Position numbers and translations under genes: made by a program. A stretch of 64,000 nt of DNA from Ianthella basta (taxonomy: Eukaryota > Porifera > Demospongiae > Verongiida > Ianthellidae): the NCBI GenBank assembly GCA_964019415.1, contig OZ025877.1:8157641-8221640 (forward strand), written 5' to 3'. The notes under the pieces are model-generated. The model was not told the origin of the DNA. It searched no databases and was given only the letters and a program-made list of their open reading frames with translations. Shown here piece after piece: positions 27,418-37,455 of this stretch; position 1 is the stretch's first letter; every line of letters starts with the position of its first letter.

Positions 27418-29010
27418 TGGTTAGTCTGTCATTCTATCTGTCCATGTGCAGACAAGACAATCAAGCTGTGGAAGATCACTGAAAGATGGCGCAACTTCAG
27501 TGGGTGGAACCTGGTTGACAGTGAGGGTCTGCCCCGTGACCAGTCGAGCATCACGCGGCTCCGGGTGCCCCAGCGCACGTCAAATGACATCACCATCGAG
27601 GCTGTTCCGAGGAGAATATTCTCCAATGCGCATGCCTACCACATCAACTCCATCTCAGTCAACAGTGACGACTGCATGTACCTCTCGGCCGACGACCTCC
27701 GGGTCTACATCTGGCACCTCGAGAGGACCGAGCAGAGCTTCAGTATCTTCCCTACTTCTTTAGTGCCTGCATGAGGGTGTGGGTGAGGGTGTAAGGATGA
27801 TGGTGTAAGGGTGAGGGTGTTAGGGTAAAGGTGAAGGTGTGAGGGTGTGAGGTGAGGGTGAGGGTGAGAGTGTAGGGGTTAGTGTAAGATGAGTTAGCGT
27901 CCCTGCCCCCTTGATAGTGGCACAGGCCCTCAGCTTCCCCCCATGCTGTCAGTGTTCCTTAGCTAGCTGTAGACATTGTTGACATCAAGCCGCCCAACAT
28001 GGAGGACCTGACTGAGGTCATCACTGCTGCTCCTGTACAGCACGAGCAAGGGTGTAGTGCGGCTGTGTGACATGAGAGAGCGGGCACTCTGTGACCAGCA
28101 TGCCAAAGGTGGGCGTGACTACTGGGCACTCCCACATTGCACACCCACCATACCCACCACACTCCACCCCACCCACCACACCCCACCCCGCCCACCACAC
28201 TCCACCCCGCCCACCTCACCCCACACTGCACATACACCTTTGCTGTGTCATTGGTGCCCTCTCCCTGTGTCTCCTGTGTGTTGGCAGTGTTTGAGGAGAC
28301 AGAGGACCCAGCTAACCGGTCCTTCTTCTCCGAGATCATTGCCTCAATCTCAGATGTCAAGTTCAGCCATTGTGGCCGCTACTTTCTGACGAGGGACTTC
28401 CTCACTCTGAAGCTGTGGGACCTGACCATGGAGCGTGGCCCGCTGGAGACTTACCACATGCACGACTACCTCCGCAGCAAGCTCTGCTCCCTCTACGAGA
28501 ATGACTTCATCTTTGACAGATTTGAATGTGGATGGAATGGGAATGACAGGTTTGTTAGTGCATGAGGGCAAGGGGGAGGAGTATGTGTCAGACCACTAGA
28601 GCGAAGAAGTGTGTGCACGTGCTGTGAGTGTGTGTACATGAAATAATAGGGAGATTGCTGCTTGCTTGTTCCACTCCCTGTCTGTCTGTCTGTCTGTCCG
28701 TCTGTCTGTCTACAGTGCCATCATCAGTGGCAGCTATAACAACTTCTTCCGCATCTTCTACCGCAACCCTCGGATGGAGTATTGCTACGAAGCCTCTCGC
28801 GACATGAGCCAGCTGGGGCAAATATTGCGTAATCGGAAAGTGGTGTCTGGTCCAAGGCGACGGCGAGACGAGGTAGGCATTGAGGGCCTGGACTACACCA
28901 GGAGAATTCTGCATGCAGTGTGGCACCCTCGGGACAACATCCTGGCCATCGCTGCCACAAACAACCTCTACCTTTTCCATGAACAACAACCCCTTAATAT
29001 TCACATGTAG
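25876..29010 (+). CDS. PPP2R2A: PP2A regulatory subunit B55 (PPP2R2 family)
   Basis: WD40 B55 subunit that targets the PP2A holoenzyme. Exons read as 25876-25897, 26087-26146, 26380-26483, 26876-27044, 27452-27742, 27973-28108, 28288-28549 and 28716-29010. It is very close to animal B55 ([81 protein letters not shown]). One break: in the exon 27973-28108, VITAA should be followed by a segment like EFHPxxCN before LLYSTSKG. That segment is absent and the join near 28026-28032 shifts the reading frame, so as given the exon would truncate. This may be an assembly error or a real lesion; all other exons look intact. The intron 27743-27972 has U12-like features. Confidence 0.9.
26504..26560. repeat. 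GTGTGTGACTCA short repeat
   Basis: About five copies of a 12-13-bp unit in the B55 intron 26484-26875. The intron also has ATGCAATAGTCTGTGTA-like degenerate repeats at 26700-26830. Confidence 0.8.
27045..27303. repeat. 16-bp minisatellite at B55 splice donor
   Basis: About 16 copies of GGGGGAGGAGTTCAGT / GTGCAGT. The donor GTGAGTGGGGGAGGAG runs straight into the array. Confidence 0.92.
27376..27420. repeat. (TCTG)n microsatellite
   Basis: Perfect TCTG tetranucleotide run in a B55 intron. A shorter one is at 28679-28710, just before the last exon. Confidence 0.9.
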
Positions 29011-29746
29011 ATCTTCCAATACTAATTCTGTATGGGCTTTATTTAGTTGCTTAGTGAGAGCATGTGATGCCGACTGTGTGGGCACAGCCAGATCTCTTGT
29101 AGGACAAGGTGTGTGTGTCTGTGTGTGTGTGTGCGCGTGCAGCACACACCAGCTCTAGTGTGTGTGTGTGTCTGTGTGTACTTTCATTTCTGTATTGCAA
29201 ATTTGTAACGCATGAGGTGACTCGCCTAATGTATTATAACAAACATTTAATATATTGTAGTTTATTGTAGAATTGCTGTTGTCATGTGCCGTGTGCCCTT
29301 AGTCCCTCCTGTTGCTAGCTAGCATGCTTGGGGCAGGGCAGTGCCCGCAGGAGCCGTCTGTAGTGGTAGTCAGCACTTGTCGCTTTTTCACATCTGGAAT
29401 GTGTCCATCACATGCAGCCGCTGACTGCTCTCAGGTCTTGGGAGGGGCTGAGTCAGTGTCTTAATAAGCTGTCAGTGGGTGGGTGGGACAGGTCGGGCGG
29501 AGGACTTGTCGGGACGAGACAGTGTCCGGATATACAGTATACACGACATGTGTGCATGTACAGACCGATATTGAATAAGGGTATTCCCCGTCGCTTTCCT
29601 CGAGCTCCAGCATGCATTGCGATTATTCCCAGAAGTTGAGGTAGTATGCTTCGCAGAATAGTTCCTGACAGCAGCAGCAGCAGCTGACACGCGACAGGCA
29701 GAGCTGATTGCCGTTGGTCTCTAGAGATCTGTCCTTCCAGCGAGTC
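29011..29746. other. Intergenic region B55 to 3CxxC gene
   Basis: About 735 bp with short GT runs at 29109-29180. No gene or transposon was recognised. The last 100 bp are presumably the promoter and leader of the next gene. Confidence 0.5.
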
Positions 29747-30229
29747 ATGTCAGAGCAGCAGACGATAGCACAAGTGATGGCGGAGAAAGGCGTGCGATTG
29801 GGCGAAGTCCCTGAAGAGCTATACGTCAATCCCAGCGATCTTGAAGCCGTGCGCCGCAGCAAGCGGTACCACAAGGTGAAAGGGTTCGCCCGCTTCAACG
29901 CCCACCTTTCCTGCAGCAGGAGCTGGGCTTCGGCGCACGCGTGGGCCGTCATGGACCTGCGGGAGCAGAGGTTCCGCGAGGTCTTCCCGCAGAGCTGCCA
30001 GAGCTGCGAGAACAGAGTCGTCCCCAACTTCCCCGAGAGCTCTGTGCAGACCATGGCCGAATACGCAGTGGACAACTTCCTGAGGAAGGTCGGCAGGTTG
30101 CCACCACTCCAGCGAGACGTCTTCTCCTTCGACGACTTCGACAGTTTCTTTGAAGAGGACTACAGAGGGCCTCACGACGAGGGGCGCTGTGACATGTGCA
30201 AGAGGTTGGGAAGGAGCTGCTGGAAGTAG
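29747..30229 (+). CDS. RTP-type 3CxxC zinc-finger protein
   Basis: Intronless, 160 aa. The core (KGFARFNAHLSCSRSWASAH, then FPQSCQSC and NFPESS) matches the zf-3CxxC domain of receptor-transporter proteins, which chaperone odorant and other GPCRs to the membrane. The C-terminal HDEGRCDMCKRLGRSCW matches the RTP ending HDxxxCEAC. An odd point is that the first CxxC appears reduced to one Cys (NAHLSC in place of the usual FxCxxC), so the metal site may be altered. No C-terminal membrane anchor follows, unlike vertebrate RTPs. The ATG at 29747 was chosen over upstream in-frame non-ATG codons. Function here is inferred from the domain only. Confidence 0.75.
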   Translation: MSEQQTIAQVMAEKGVRLGEVPEELYVNPSDLEAVRRSKRYHKVKGFARFNAHLSCSRSWASAHAWAVMDLREQRFREVFPQSCQSCENRVVPNFPESSVQTMAEYAVDNFLRKVGRLPPLQRDVFSFDDFDSFFEEDYRGPHDEGRCDMCKRLGRSCWK

Positions 30230-30319
30230 TTGGCGTGCATGCACCAGAGACAAGACGCTGTGTCAGTATCAAAGACATGAGCTCTGTACAGAATGTAAAA
30301 AACATGCTGGTATTGCTGA

Positions 30320-33300
30320 TTAGTTCAGTGCATAATTGTAATTGTTGCCAAATTTATCATCAAATTTTCTCTCGTCTATCTGGTCCACGCTCCGGGCCAC
30401 GCGCTCCAAACTCTTCCTGTGTAATGATATGCATGGACCAGTAAGCACACACTGCACAGCCAGACTGACCAAATGTGCTTAGAATTGGCACATCTGCCAA
30501 ACCTGCTCAAGACAATTCTTTCTAGCCGTTTCCGAGAAGTGTTGTGCAATGCTTTCAAGTCTGTTAGTCCAGGGTACTTCTTTCGTGTAGCTGCAAAGGG
30601 TGACTGGAGGTCACATGACATGTATGTGACCTCCCAGACTCAGATCTCACCTTTTCCCTTTCTTTTCTTTCCTTTCTTGTCTGTTGTCGGTGCCAGGTCC
30701 ACTCCTAAGACATGCCCCACCTCAGTCCCCACCTCCTCCCACAGCTCATGGCCAGTTGAGGAGCCTTAGGGAGGGGGAGGGGGAGGGGGAGGGGGAGGGA
30801 GAGGGGGAGGGGGAGGGCATTGATCTGAGATAAGCGCTGTCTGGTGAGTGGACCTCACCTGTGGCAGGAGGCTGCTGGTCTGAGTCCAGTGGAGTACCAT
30901 TCTCATCTCGGGGGACAATGGTGCCATGAAAGGGGCACTGTCAGAGGAGGATGCCACACACAGTGACACACCAATGCCTCTCCTCTGCAGTGCCCAGCTG
31001 CCCACCTTCCGCCGATCCCTCCTGGGACAGAGCTTTCCACTTGGCAGGGGAGCTCGACAGGCTCTGTCCACTGGCTCAAACTGCCCACCAAACGTGATAA
31101 CACGGTGGTTGTCATCCTGCAGGGCCACAGCCAGCAGCTCCTCACTACACCACACCACACACTACATCACAGCCATAGACTCACCGGGGGCACCACCACC
31201 TCACACTCATGGGGGAACCAGAAACGGTGAAGGGACTCAAACCTGTATTGGAATGCAGATCATCTGGCCACGCTATCTACCATTGTGACTCTGCCCTCAC
31301 ATCACTCACTGACGGATGGCAGGTGTTAGCCTCACACGCTCCTCAGGGGCCTCCCAGTGCAGGAGGTCTGTGCCAAAGGGCACCACTGGGGCCTTGGCCA
31401 GCAGCCCTGCCTTGCGTCCCGGAGCAGCCAACACTGGAGCCTGCATCCCTGAAGTACTTGGCCTGTTGTCATGGTTACCACTGCACCGGTAAACAAGATA
31501 CATTCCAAATGAAGCTCCTCCAGTGGTACAGAGCAAAGAAACTCACGGAGGTTGAGCTCCGGCTGTCTTCCTCTGCTGGGCCTTCAGCTGAGCAGCAAGG
31601 GAGGTGGGGTCAGCCGACTCCTCCTCCACAGCAGACCAAGGCTTGCTGAAGGCCCAATCTGTTGTGCTGTCTGTGTGTGCTGTTCCCTGGTCTCCATGGC
31701 CCCTGCCCTGCTGGCCACCACATCGGGAGGAAGAAGAGCAGCCCTCTGTGGTTCTGCCTTCAGACCCACTCTTGTGCACTATCTTGAGCTCTTGGTACTT
31801 CTGCAGAGCGGCTTGGAGACGGGAGCGCCGCTCCAGAGCTAGCTTCAGATCACCTTCTGCTCCTTCCAGCTTGGCCAGGCTCTTTTGGGTACCAGACCAT
31901 CGCAAACATAACCACACTCACCACAACACCCCTCCCACTCCCTCAATGCCCCTCCCACCACAACACCCCTCCCACCTTGCACTCACCTCGATGGTCCTAC
32001 AGCAACCCGGCAGGAGGGAGGACCTGATGACGTGCTCACACTCGCGCAGGGTGCTCAGAATGCTGCTGGTGTCCTCTGCCTCCTCAACGACTACACGCCC
32101 ACTCCTGGGCAGCTCCACTGTCACACTGTAGGACTGGGTGGGGATCCCGTGTGCCTGCAGGCCACTATTGGGGGAGGGGCCTGGCTGCCCCTCCTCCTCC
32201 ACAGTTGTAGTCCAAGTATCGTCATCTGGAACATCCATCCACTCACCATCACTGTCATCGTTACTGTCACTGTCATTGTTACTGTCACTGTCATCATTAC
32301 TGTCACTGTCATCTTTACTGCAACTCTCCACAATCCCGTCACTGCCATGTTCTGTGCCATGACTACTGTCCCTCAGCTCTGATGGCCTGCCTGTCCCCAT
32401 TGCAGTGTCACTGCACACTCGCGGTCGCTCTGCTGCTGGCTGAGGCGGCAGGGTAGACTGGTAAAGGTCTGGCCCATCCAATCTGGGAAAGAGCAGCTCA
32501 AAGCAGCTGTCCATCTGTGTGAGCATGCTCTCCACTTCTTCTTCTGCCTCTGCAGTGACAACAGCCCCACTAGCACTGCAGTGACTACACCAAGCCCCAC
32601 TAGCACTGCAGTGACTACACTCTGCACACCTGTAAACCTTGTCCTGATGGCTGCCAGTCTGCGGCTGGCGGCCACCCTCTGCTGCTGCTCCTGCTGCTCG
32701 ATCCTCCTCCGCTCGGCCTGGCTCTGGGCCACCAGGTTCTCAAAGTCCACCTGCACAGCACACACGAGGGATGCATGAGGGGTGGGGGGAGGGACCCGCC
32801 CACAAGTACTCACCCTGAGGTTGTACTTGAGGTAGTTGTAGCTGAGCTTGAGTTTGGGGTAGCCTCCTCCATAGGTCTCCGTCCAGTTCTTAATGGAGAG
32901 TAAGGTGCGAGCCTTGAGCACCTTGGCCGCACCCACTGGAGGTGGGAGGGGCCGGTCAGCATCCACTCCCACTGCCAGGGCAAGGTACTCCTGGAAGGTG
33001 TCCAAGAGGCACTCCCTGAAGGTGTGTGAGCGTTTGAAGAGTTCGTCCACCAGGCAGTGTGCGGACAGCCGCACCTCAGCGTGCTCCTCCGCCAGGTGGT
33101 GCATGAGGAGGTCATAGGCGGAGCGGACACACCCCTCAGACTTCCTGTGATACAGGCACACACGTAGTGGGTGGGACAGGACTGGTACGTATGTCTGTCT
33201 AAACATGTGTAAGAGGACTGGGGTATGTCTCTGCATGCATGAGACAAGAGTGCCTAAGGAAGAGCCCCTCGTCCTCGGCAGAGGCTAACTTGCAGAGTAT

Positions 33301-33399
33301 CTTGAGTCTCTTGACGTCAGGTTCTCCAGGGAGGGCTGATCCGGAGTGGGTCAGGCCTTCTAGAAGGGACTTTAACTCTTCGTATAGCGCCGAGTCCAT
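30320..33399 (-). CDS. UVSSA: UVSSA, UV-stimulated scaffold protein A
   Basis: Transcription-coupled nucleotide-excision repair factor that links stalled RNA polymerase II to TFIIH. The first exon is 33290-33399; the second starts at 33144 and encodes the VHS-like domain ([35 protein letters not shown]). Middle exons encode a coiled segment ([14 protein letters not shown]) and an acidic Ser-Asp run near 32240-32320. C-terminal exons carry the zinc motif [18 protein letters not shown] followed by [14 protein letters not shown]. The last two are 30503-30590 ([14 protein letters not shown]) and 30320-30416, ending NYNYALN like human FNYALN. The splice around 30690-30770 was not resolved. It is 92 bp from the divergent LMAN2 ATG and tail-to-tail with the 3CxxC gene. 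Confidence 0.88.
30774..30818. repeat. G-rich GGGGGA repeat
   Basis: Seven or eight GGGGGA/GAGGGG units in a UVSSA intron. Confidence 0.8.
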
Positions 33400-33491
33400 C
33401 TCTACATCGGCACCAATTTATTATTACGCGTTACAACGGCGAACCATGGATAGAGGAAAACCCTGTACAAGTCAGCTGCAAAGGTTAAAAA

Positions 33492-35079
33492 ATGGCGACG
33501 TGTTGGCGACGGCAAGTGCTGACCCTGACTGCAGCTTTATTGGCCGGCGCTGTTCTGGTGTGCGCCGACAAGATGTTGGACGAACTGGAAAGTGGATACT
33601 TCGATCGGGAGTATTCCCTTACCAAGCCCTACGCAGGTGGGTGATCGGCTCAGTTCAGTGATGCGGCTGTGGTCTGTGGACGAGTTGGGCTCTCTCCAGC
33701 TTCTTTGTCGCCCTACAGGTCAGAACTGGGACATGACTGGCACGACCTTAGTCACTCCAGACTACGTCCGGCTCACGCCAGACCGCCAGAGCACTCGGGG
33801 CGGCATTTGGAACAGAGTGGTGAGCCCTTAGCCGCGCCGCCTGCGCGCAGTGTAGTCCGCACCCCCACACCACTTGGTCACACCTCTGTCCCTTATCACG
33901 TGTCCCTAGCCTGTCCGCTTCCACAACTGGGAGCTGGTCGTGCACTTTGCCGTGCACGGGACAGGGGACCTCCTGTTTGGGGATGGGTTTGCTTTCTGGT
34001 ACACCAAGGAGAAGGGCATGGAAGGCAAGTATACGTATGTGTGTGTGTGCATGTCTGTGTGTGTGTGTGCGTGTGTTTGCAGGGTGATGTGCTAGTATCA
34101 CTTGCTCCTCTCTCACTTGCTCAGGGCCTGTGTTTGGTTCCAGGGACTACTTCACTGGACTTGGCATCTTCTTTGACACTTACAGCAATCACAATGGCCC
34201 TCATGACGTAAGTGGCCCTCCTCAGATTGGCTGTAGGTGAGTGGGAGCTGCTGACTCTGCTGTCCCCCCCCACAGCATGAACACCCGTTCATCTCTGCAA
34301 TGGTCAACAATGGCACACTCCACTACGACCACGACAGGGATGGCACTCACAGCCAGATCTCCGGCTGCCACTGCGAGTTCAGAGCCCAGCCACACAACAC
34401 CTTCGCCATCATCTCCTACATGGATGGGGTGCTGGCTGTGAGTGCGCCTTGCTCCCTCCCCCTGAGCATGCTGGGCACCTCCCCTCCCGTCCCCTCCCCT
34501 CCCCCATCCCCTCCCCTCCCCTCCCCTCCCCTCCCTCCCTCCTGTACTCCTCAGGTTCACACAAGTGTGGATGGAACTGATGACTGGAACGAGTGCTTTG
34601 TGGTGGACAACATCCGCCTGCCCACCGGGTACTTCCTTGGCTTCACTGCTGCCACCGGCGAGCTGGCAGACAACCACGACATCATTTCTGTGCGTGTGTT
34701 TGACGTGGACCAGGAGGTCGGGGGAGATGGAGAGCAGGTGAGAGAGGGTTGGGTGGGAGTGGCAAGGGGAGGGGGCAGCACATGCTCATCGTGTTGTTGT
34801 GTCCCTTCAGGACTGGGCCACTGTGAGTCCTGATGCCAGATCAGCAGAAGAGCCTAGACGTAAGTGTGTGGGCCAGTGTATGCCAGTGTGGCGTGTGCAG
34901 CTAGTGTCTTGTCTCCCCGTGCAGCCCACGTGCCAGACACTGGCGGACACATGGGCCCACGCTCGTGGTTCCTGATGTATGTGGTGGTTGTGCTGGTGGT
35001 GCTGGTGGCAGTGGGAGGGGGAGTGGCTTACTTCCTCTACAGCCGACAGAAGGAGAAGGAGAGGAAGAGATTCTACTGA
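33492..35079 (+). CDS. LMAN2: L-type lectin LMAN2/VIP36-like cargo receptor
   Basis: Type I membrane lectin of the ER-Golgi pathway that binds high-mannose glycoproteins. Exons read as 33492-33636, 33719-33819, 33910-34024, 34125-34207, 34276-34437, 34555-34737, 34811-34859 and 34925-35079. An N-terminal signal peptide (LTLTAALLAGAVLVCADK) is followed by the lectin domain (SLTKPYA, TPDYVRLTPD, GDGFAFWYTKE, GPVFGSRDYFTGLGIFFDTY, AMVNNGTLHYDHDRDG, NHDIISV), a membrane segment (about 34970-35035) and the cytoplasmic tail ending KERKRFY, the trafficking signal of VIP36/VIPL. The segment between KPYA and NWDM is shorter than in human VIP36. The intron 34025-34124 requires a GC donor. Confidence 0.94.
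34025..34124 (+). other. GC-AG intron in LMAN2
   Basis: The exon ends GGAAG, then GCAAGT. Joining to 34125 gives G-PVFGSRDYF in frame; the nearby GT (GCAAGTATAC) breaks frame. Confidence 0.8.
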
Positions 35080-35216
35080 GCCATGCTACAGGTCGGATGG
35101 AGCGTTAGGAGACTGTTATTTTACAGCAACAAGCTATTCAATTGGTCAGCCACTGAACTTACATTATTTGAGTATGTGAATTAGAATGAAGTGTATTGTC
35201 AGTGCAATGTTCACTT

Positions 35217-35311
35217 ATACAGTGGAGTGGAGTGGTGGGAGGGGTCCACACAGCACAGTGATGTGTGGTGGGAGGGGTCCACACAGCACAGTGATGTGTG
35301 GTGGGAGGGGT
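35217..35311. repeat. 37-bp direct repeat in convergent 3' region
   Basis: GTGGTGGGAGGGGTCCACAC with AGCACAGTGATGT is repeated about 2.5 times between the LMAN2 and GTF2F1 stop codons. Confidence 0.8.
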
Positions 35312-36949
35312 CACTTTGAGGGCTTGAGGGAGAGGTAGATCTTGTCCTTGATCTCCTTCTTCTCCACGTTGAGGCGTGGCAAGATTTTGCCCAGCGACTC
35401 GACCACTTGCCTCTTGTCCATGGACGTTTTCCTCCGCTGGAACTTGCGGACTAAGTCCTTGGTGGTGATGGGCTTGCGAGCAAGGTAGTGCAGCACCTCC
35501 TGGTCCGTGATCACACTAAGGTTCTCCTCGACATGCACCCGCTTCGACAGTGGTTGGCCGGGGGCTTGAGCAACGTCATCACTTCCCTCCAGGGGCCGCT
35601 TGGTGCCTTGTGCGCTTTGAGGTGTGCTACCTTGGTCCATTGCATCTCCATCCTCCCCCTCCCCTTCCCCCTCGTCACTGTTTGGGGCATCAACCGACCG
35701 TTGCTTCTTGATGAGAGCATTGATCTCTTTACCAGCCTCTGTCAGCTCCTCCTCCCCCTCCTCCTCCTCCTCGCTTCGGTCACTCTCCTCTGTCTTTCCT
35801 CGCTGCTGGGCATCCTCCATCTGCCGCTCCTCCTCTTTCTCTTCGCGCTCACTCTCACTTGAGTCCTCTGAGATGTAGTCCACCTCTCGAGACTCCATCT
35901 CACCATCGTCTGTGGTTTCATCGCTGCTCCCATCTCCACTCCCCACTCTTGACTTGTGGGGCTTCTTCCCCTTCTGGCGATGCTGCCTGGCCTTGGCCGT
36001 CCCTCCTTCCTCTGCACAATACAGAATACAACACACAGTACAACACACAGTACAGTACACAGTACAATACACAGTACAATACACAGTACAATACACAGTA
36101 CAATACACAGTACAATACACAGTACAATACACAGTACAATACACAGTACAATACACAGTGCAATACACAGTACAATACACAGTACAATACACAGTACAAT
36201 ACACAGTACAATACACAGTACAGAGTACACGTGCGGCCACACTGAACAGAAGCCGAGGGCGAACCGCTGTCCTCTCTGGCCAAGGGTCCTTCTTCATCTG
36301 AGGAGTTGCCCCTCCCACCATCATTGTCTGTCACACGCAGCCTATGGCTGGCACTGCTGCCCTCCCCCTCCCCCTCCCCCTCCTGGTTGTTCTGCATCTT
36401 CTTGCTCAGCATTAGGGAGAAGTAGTTGAGTGTCTTGTGTTTGAGCAGGTACTTCTCCTCCGCTTCCTCTGCATTGAAGGTGTTGTACTGGATCCCAGGG
36501 GTGAAGTTGTACCAGCTACTGATGGGAATGGCCTCAAATGCCCCATCAGCGCACTGTCGCATCATGTAGTAGGCGGAGCTCAAGTTGACTCCACCCTCCT
36601 TGCGACCAGTAAATCTGTTGTGGTGGTGGGGGGGAGGGGCAGGTGGGTGTAGGTCACATGACATTGGATGTGGGTCACATGACACTGGATGTGGGTCACA
36701 TGACACTGGATGTGGGTCACATGACACTGGATGGACCACTCACAGCTTGCCATTCTTTTTCCCTTCACGAAGCTCCCACGGCTGGTCGTCTGGGTCTGCG
36801 TCCTTGGTGCCATAGCCCTGCCTCCTCCTTCGAGAGGCCTCCCTGCGCTTTCTCCCGTATTCACTTCCCTCGCCATGGGATGGTGCATCCTCCTCTTCAC
36901 TCTCCCTCTCACGGCGAGCCATGACAGGCTGCATGCACACACACACACA

Positions 36950-36987
<38 letters not shown>

Positions 36988-37246
36988 ACATGAGCCCATG
37001 GTGGCGGAGGAAAGGCTGTGTGGCTCACTGCAGTTAGCTGTGATATGTCCACCTTCTGTTTGAATCTCATGGCGTGGTACTTTCTTGAGTTGTCCCTTTG
37101 AGGTGACCATGTCAAGAGAGAGGCATAGATTACAAGCTAGTCGATAATGGCTAGCTCAGTTCCGTCCCAGCTATGCTCGCGGAGGACGCTGCGTGAGGTT
37201 ACCTTGCTAGGCGAACTTGGTACAGCTTGACGTTACCAGTAGCCAT
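35311..37246 (-). CDS. GTF2F1: TFIIF alpha subunit (RAP74)
   Basis: Large subunit of the general transcription factor TFIIF. Minus-strand exons: 37203-37246 (MATGNVKLYQVRLAR), 37029-37095 (DNSRKYHAMRFKQKVDISQL), 36744-36928, about 36245-36614 and 35311-36011. The N-terminus aligns to human QNVTEYVVRVPKNTTKKYNI. DDQPWELREGKKNGKL and ADGAFEAIPISSWYNFTP mark the dimerisation domain. A long acidic, Ser/Glu/Lys-rich centre follows (residues such as SESEREEKEEE). The C-terminal winged helix is clear: VLHYLARKPITTKDLVRKFQ, RLNVEKKEIKDKIYLSL. The acceptor before the last exon (36011 or two bases away) is uncertain, and the donor facing it is weak. Divergent from CNNM. Confidence 0.92.
36020..36222. 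repeat. 12-bp minisatellite (ACAGTACAATAC)
   Basis: About 17 copies of a 12-bp unit in a GTF2F1 intron. It produces long false reading frames (YCTV and TQYN repeats). Confidence 0.92.
36652..36735. repeat. 21-bp repeat (GGGTCACATGACACTGGATGT)
   Basis: Four copies in the GTF2F1 intron 36615-36743. Each contains GTCACATGAC, an E-box-like element. Confidence 0.88.
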
Positions 37247-37455
37247 TTTAGCTCTGCTGAGTCTCATTCCAAACTTTGTATTTTGAAACCGAACTGAGAC
37301 TACTTCCCTTAACTCGTGACCGGCGGGCGTGTGTGACAGTGAGTCAACATACACAACAGGCCCTGGGCGCCGACTGCCTCACTATGTGCGCCAATGATGC
37401 ATGTGTCCCTTGCTAAGTGCCTGTCCGACCTTGCCTGTGTCCATAGGTTCCGTGA

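Noticed and set aside
35925..36324. Frame with VYCT repeats fused to the GTF2F1 last exon
   Set aside because: It is intron read-through of the 12-bp minisatellite; homology to TFIIF alpha resumes only at the exon borders.
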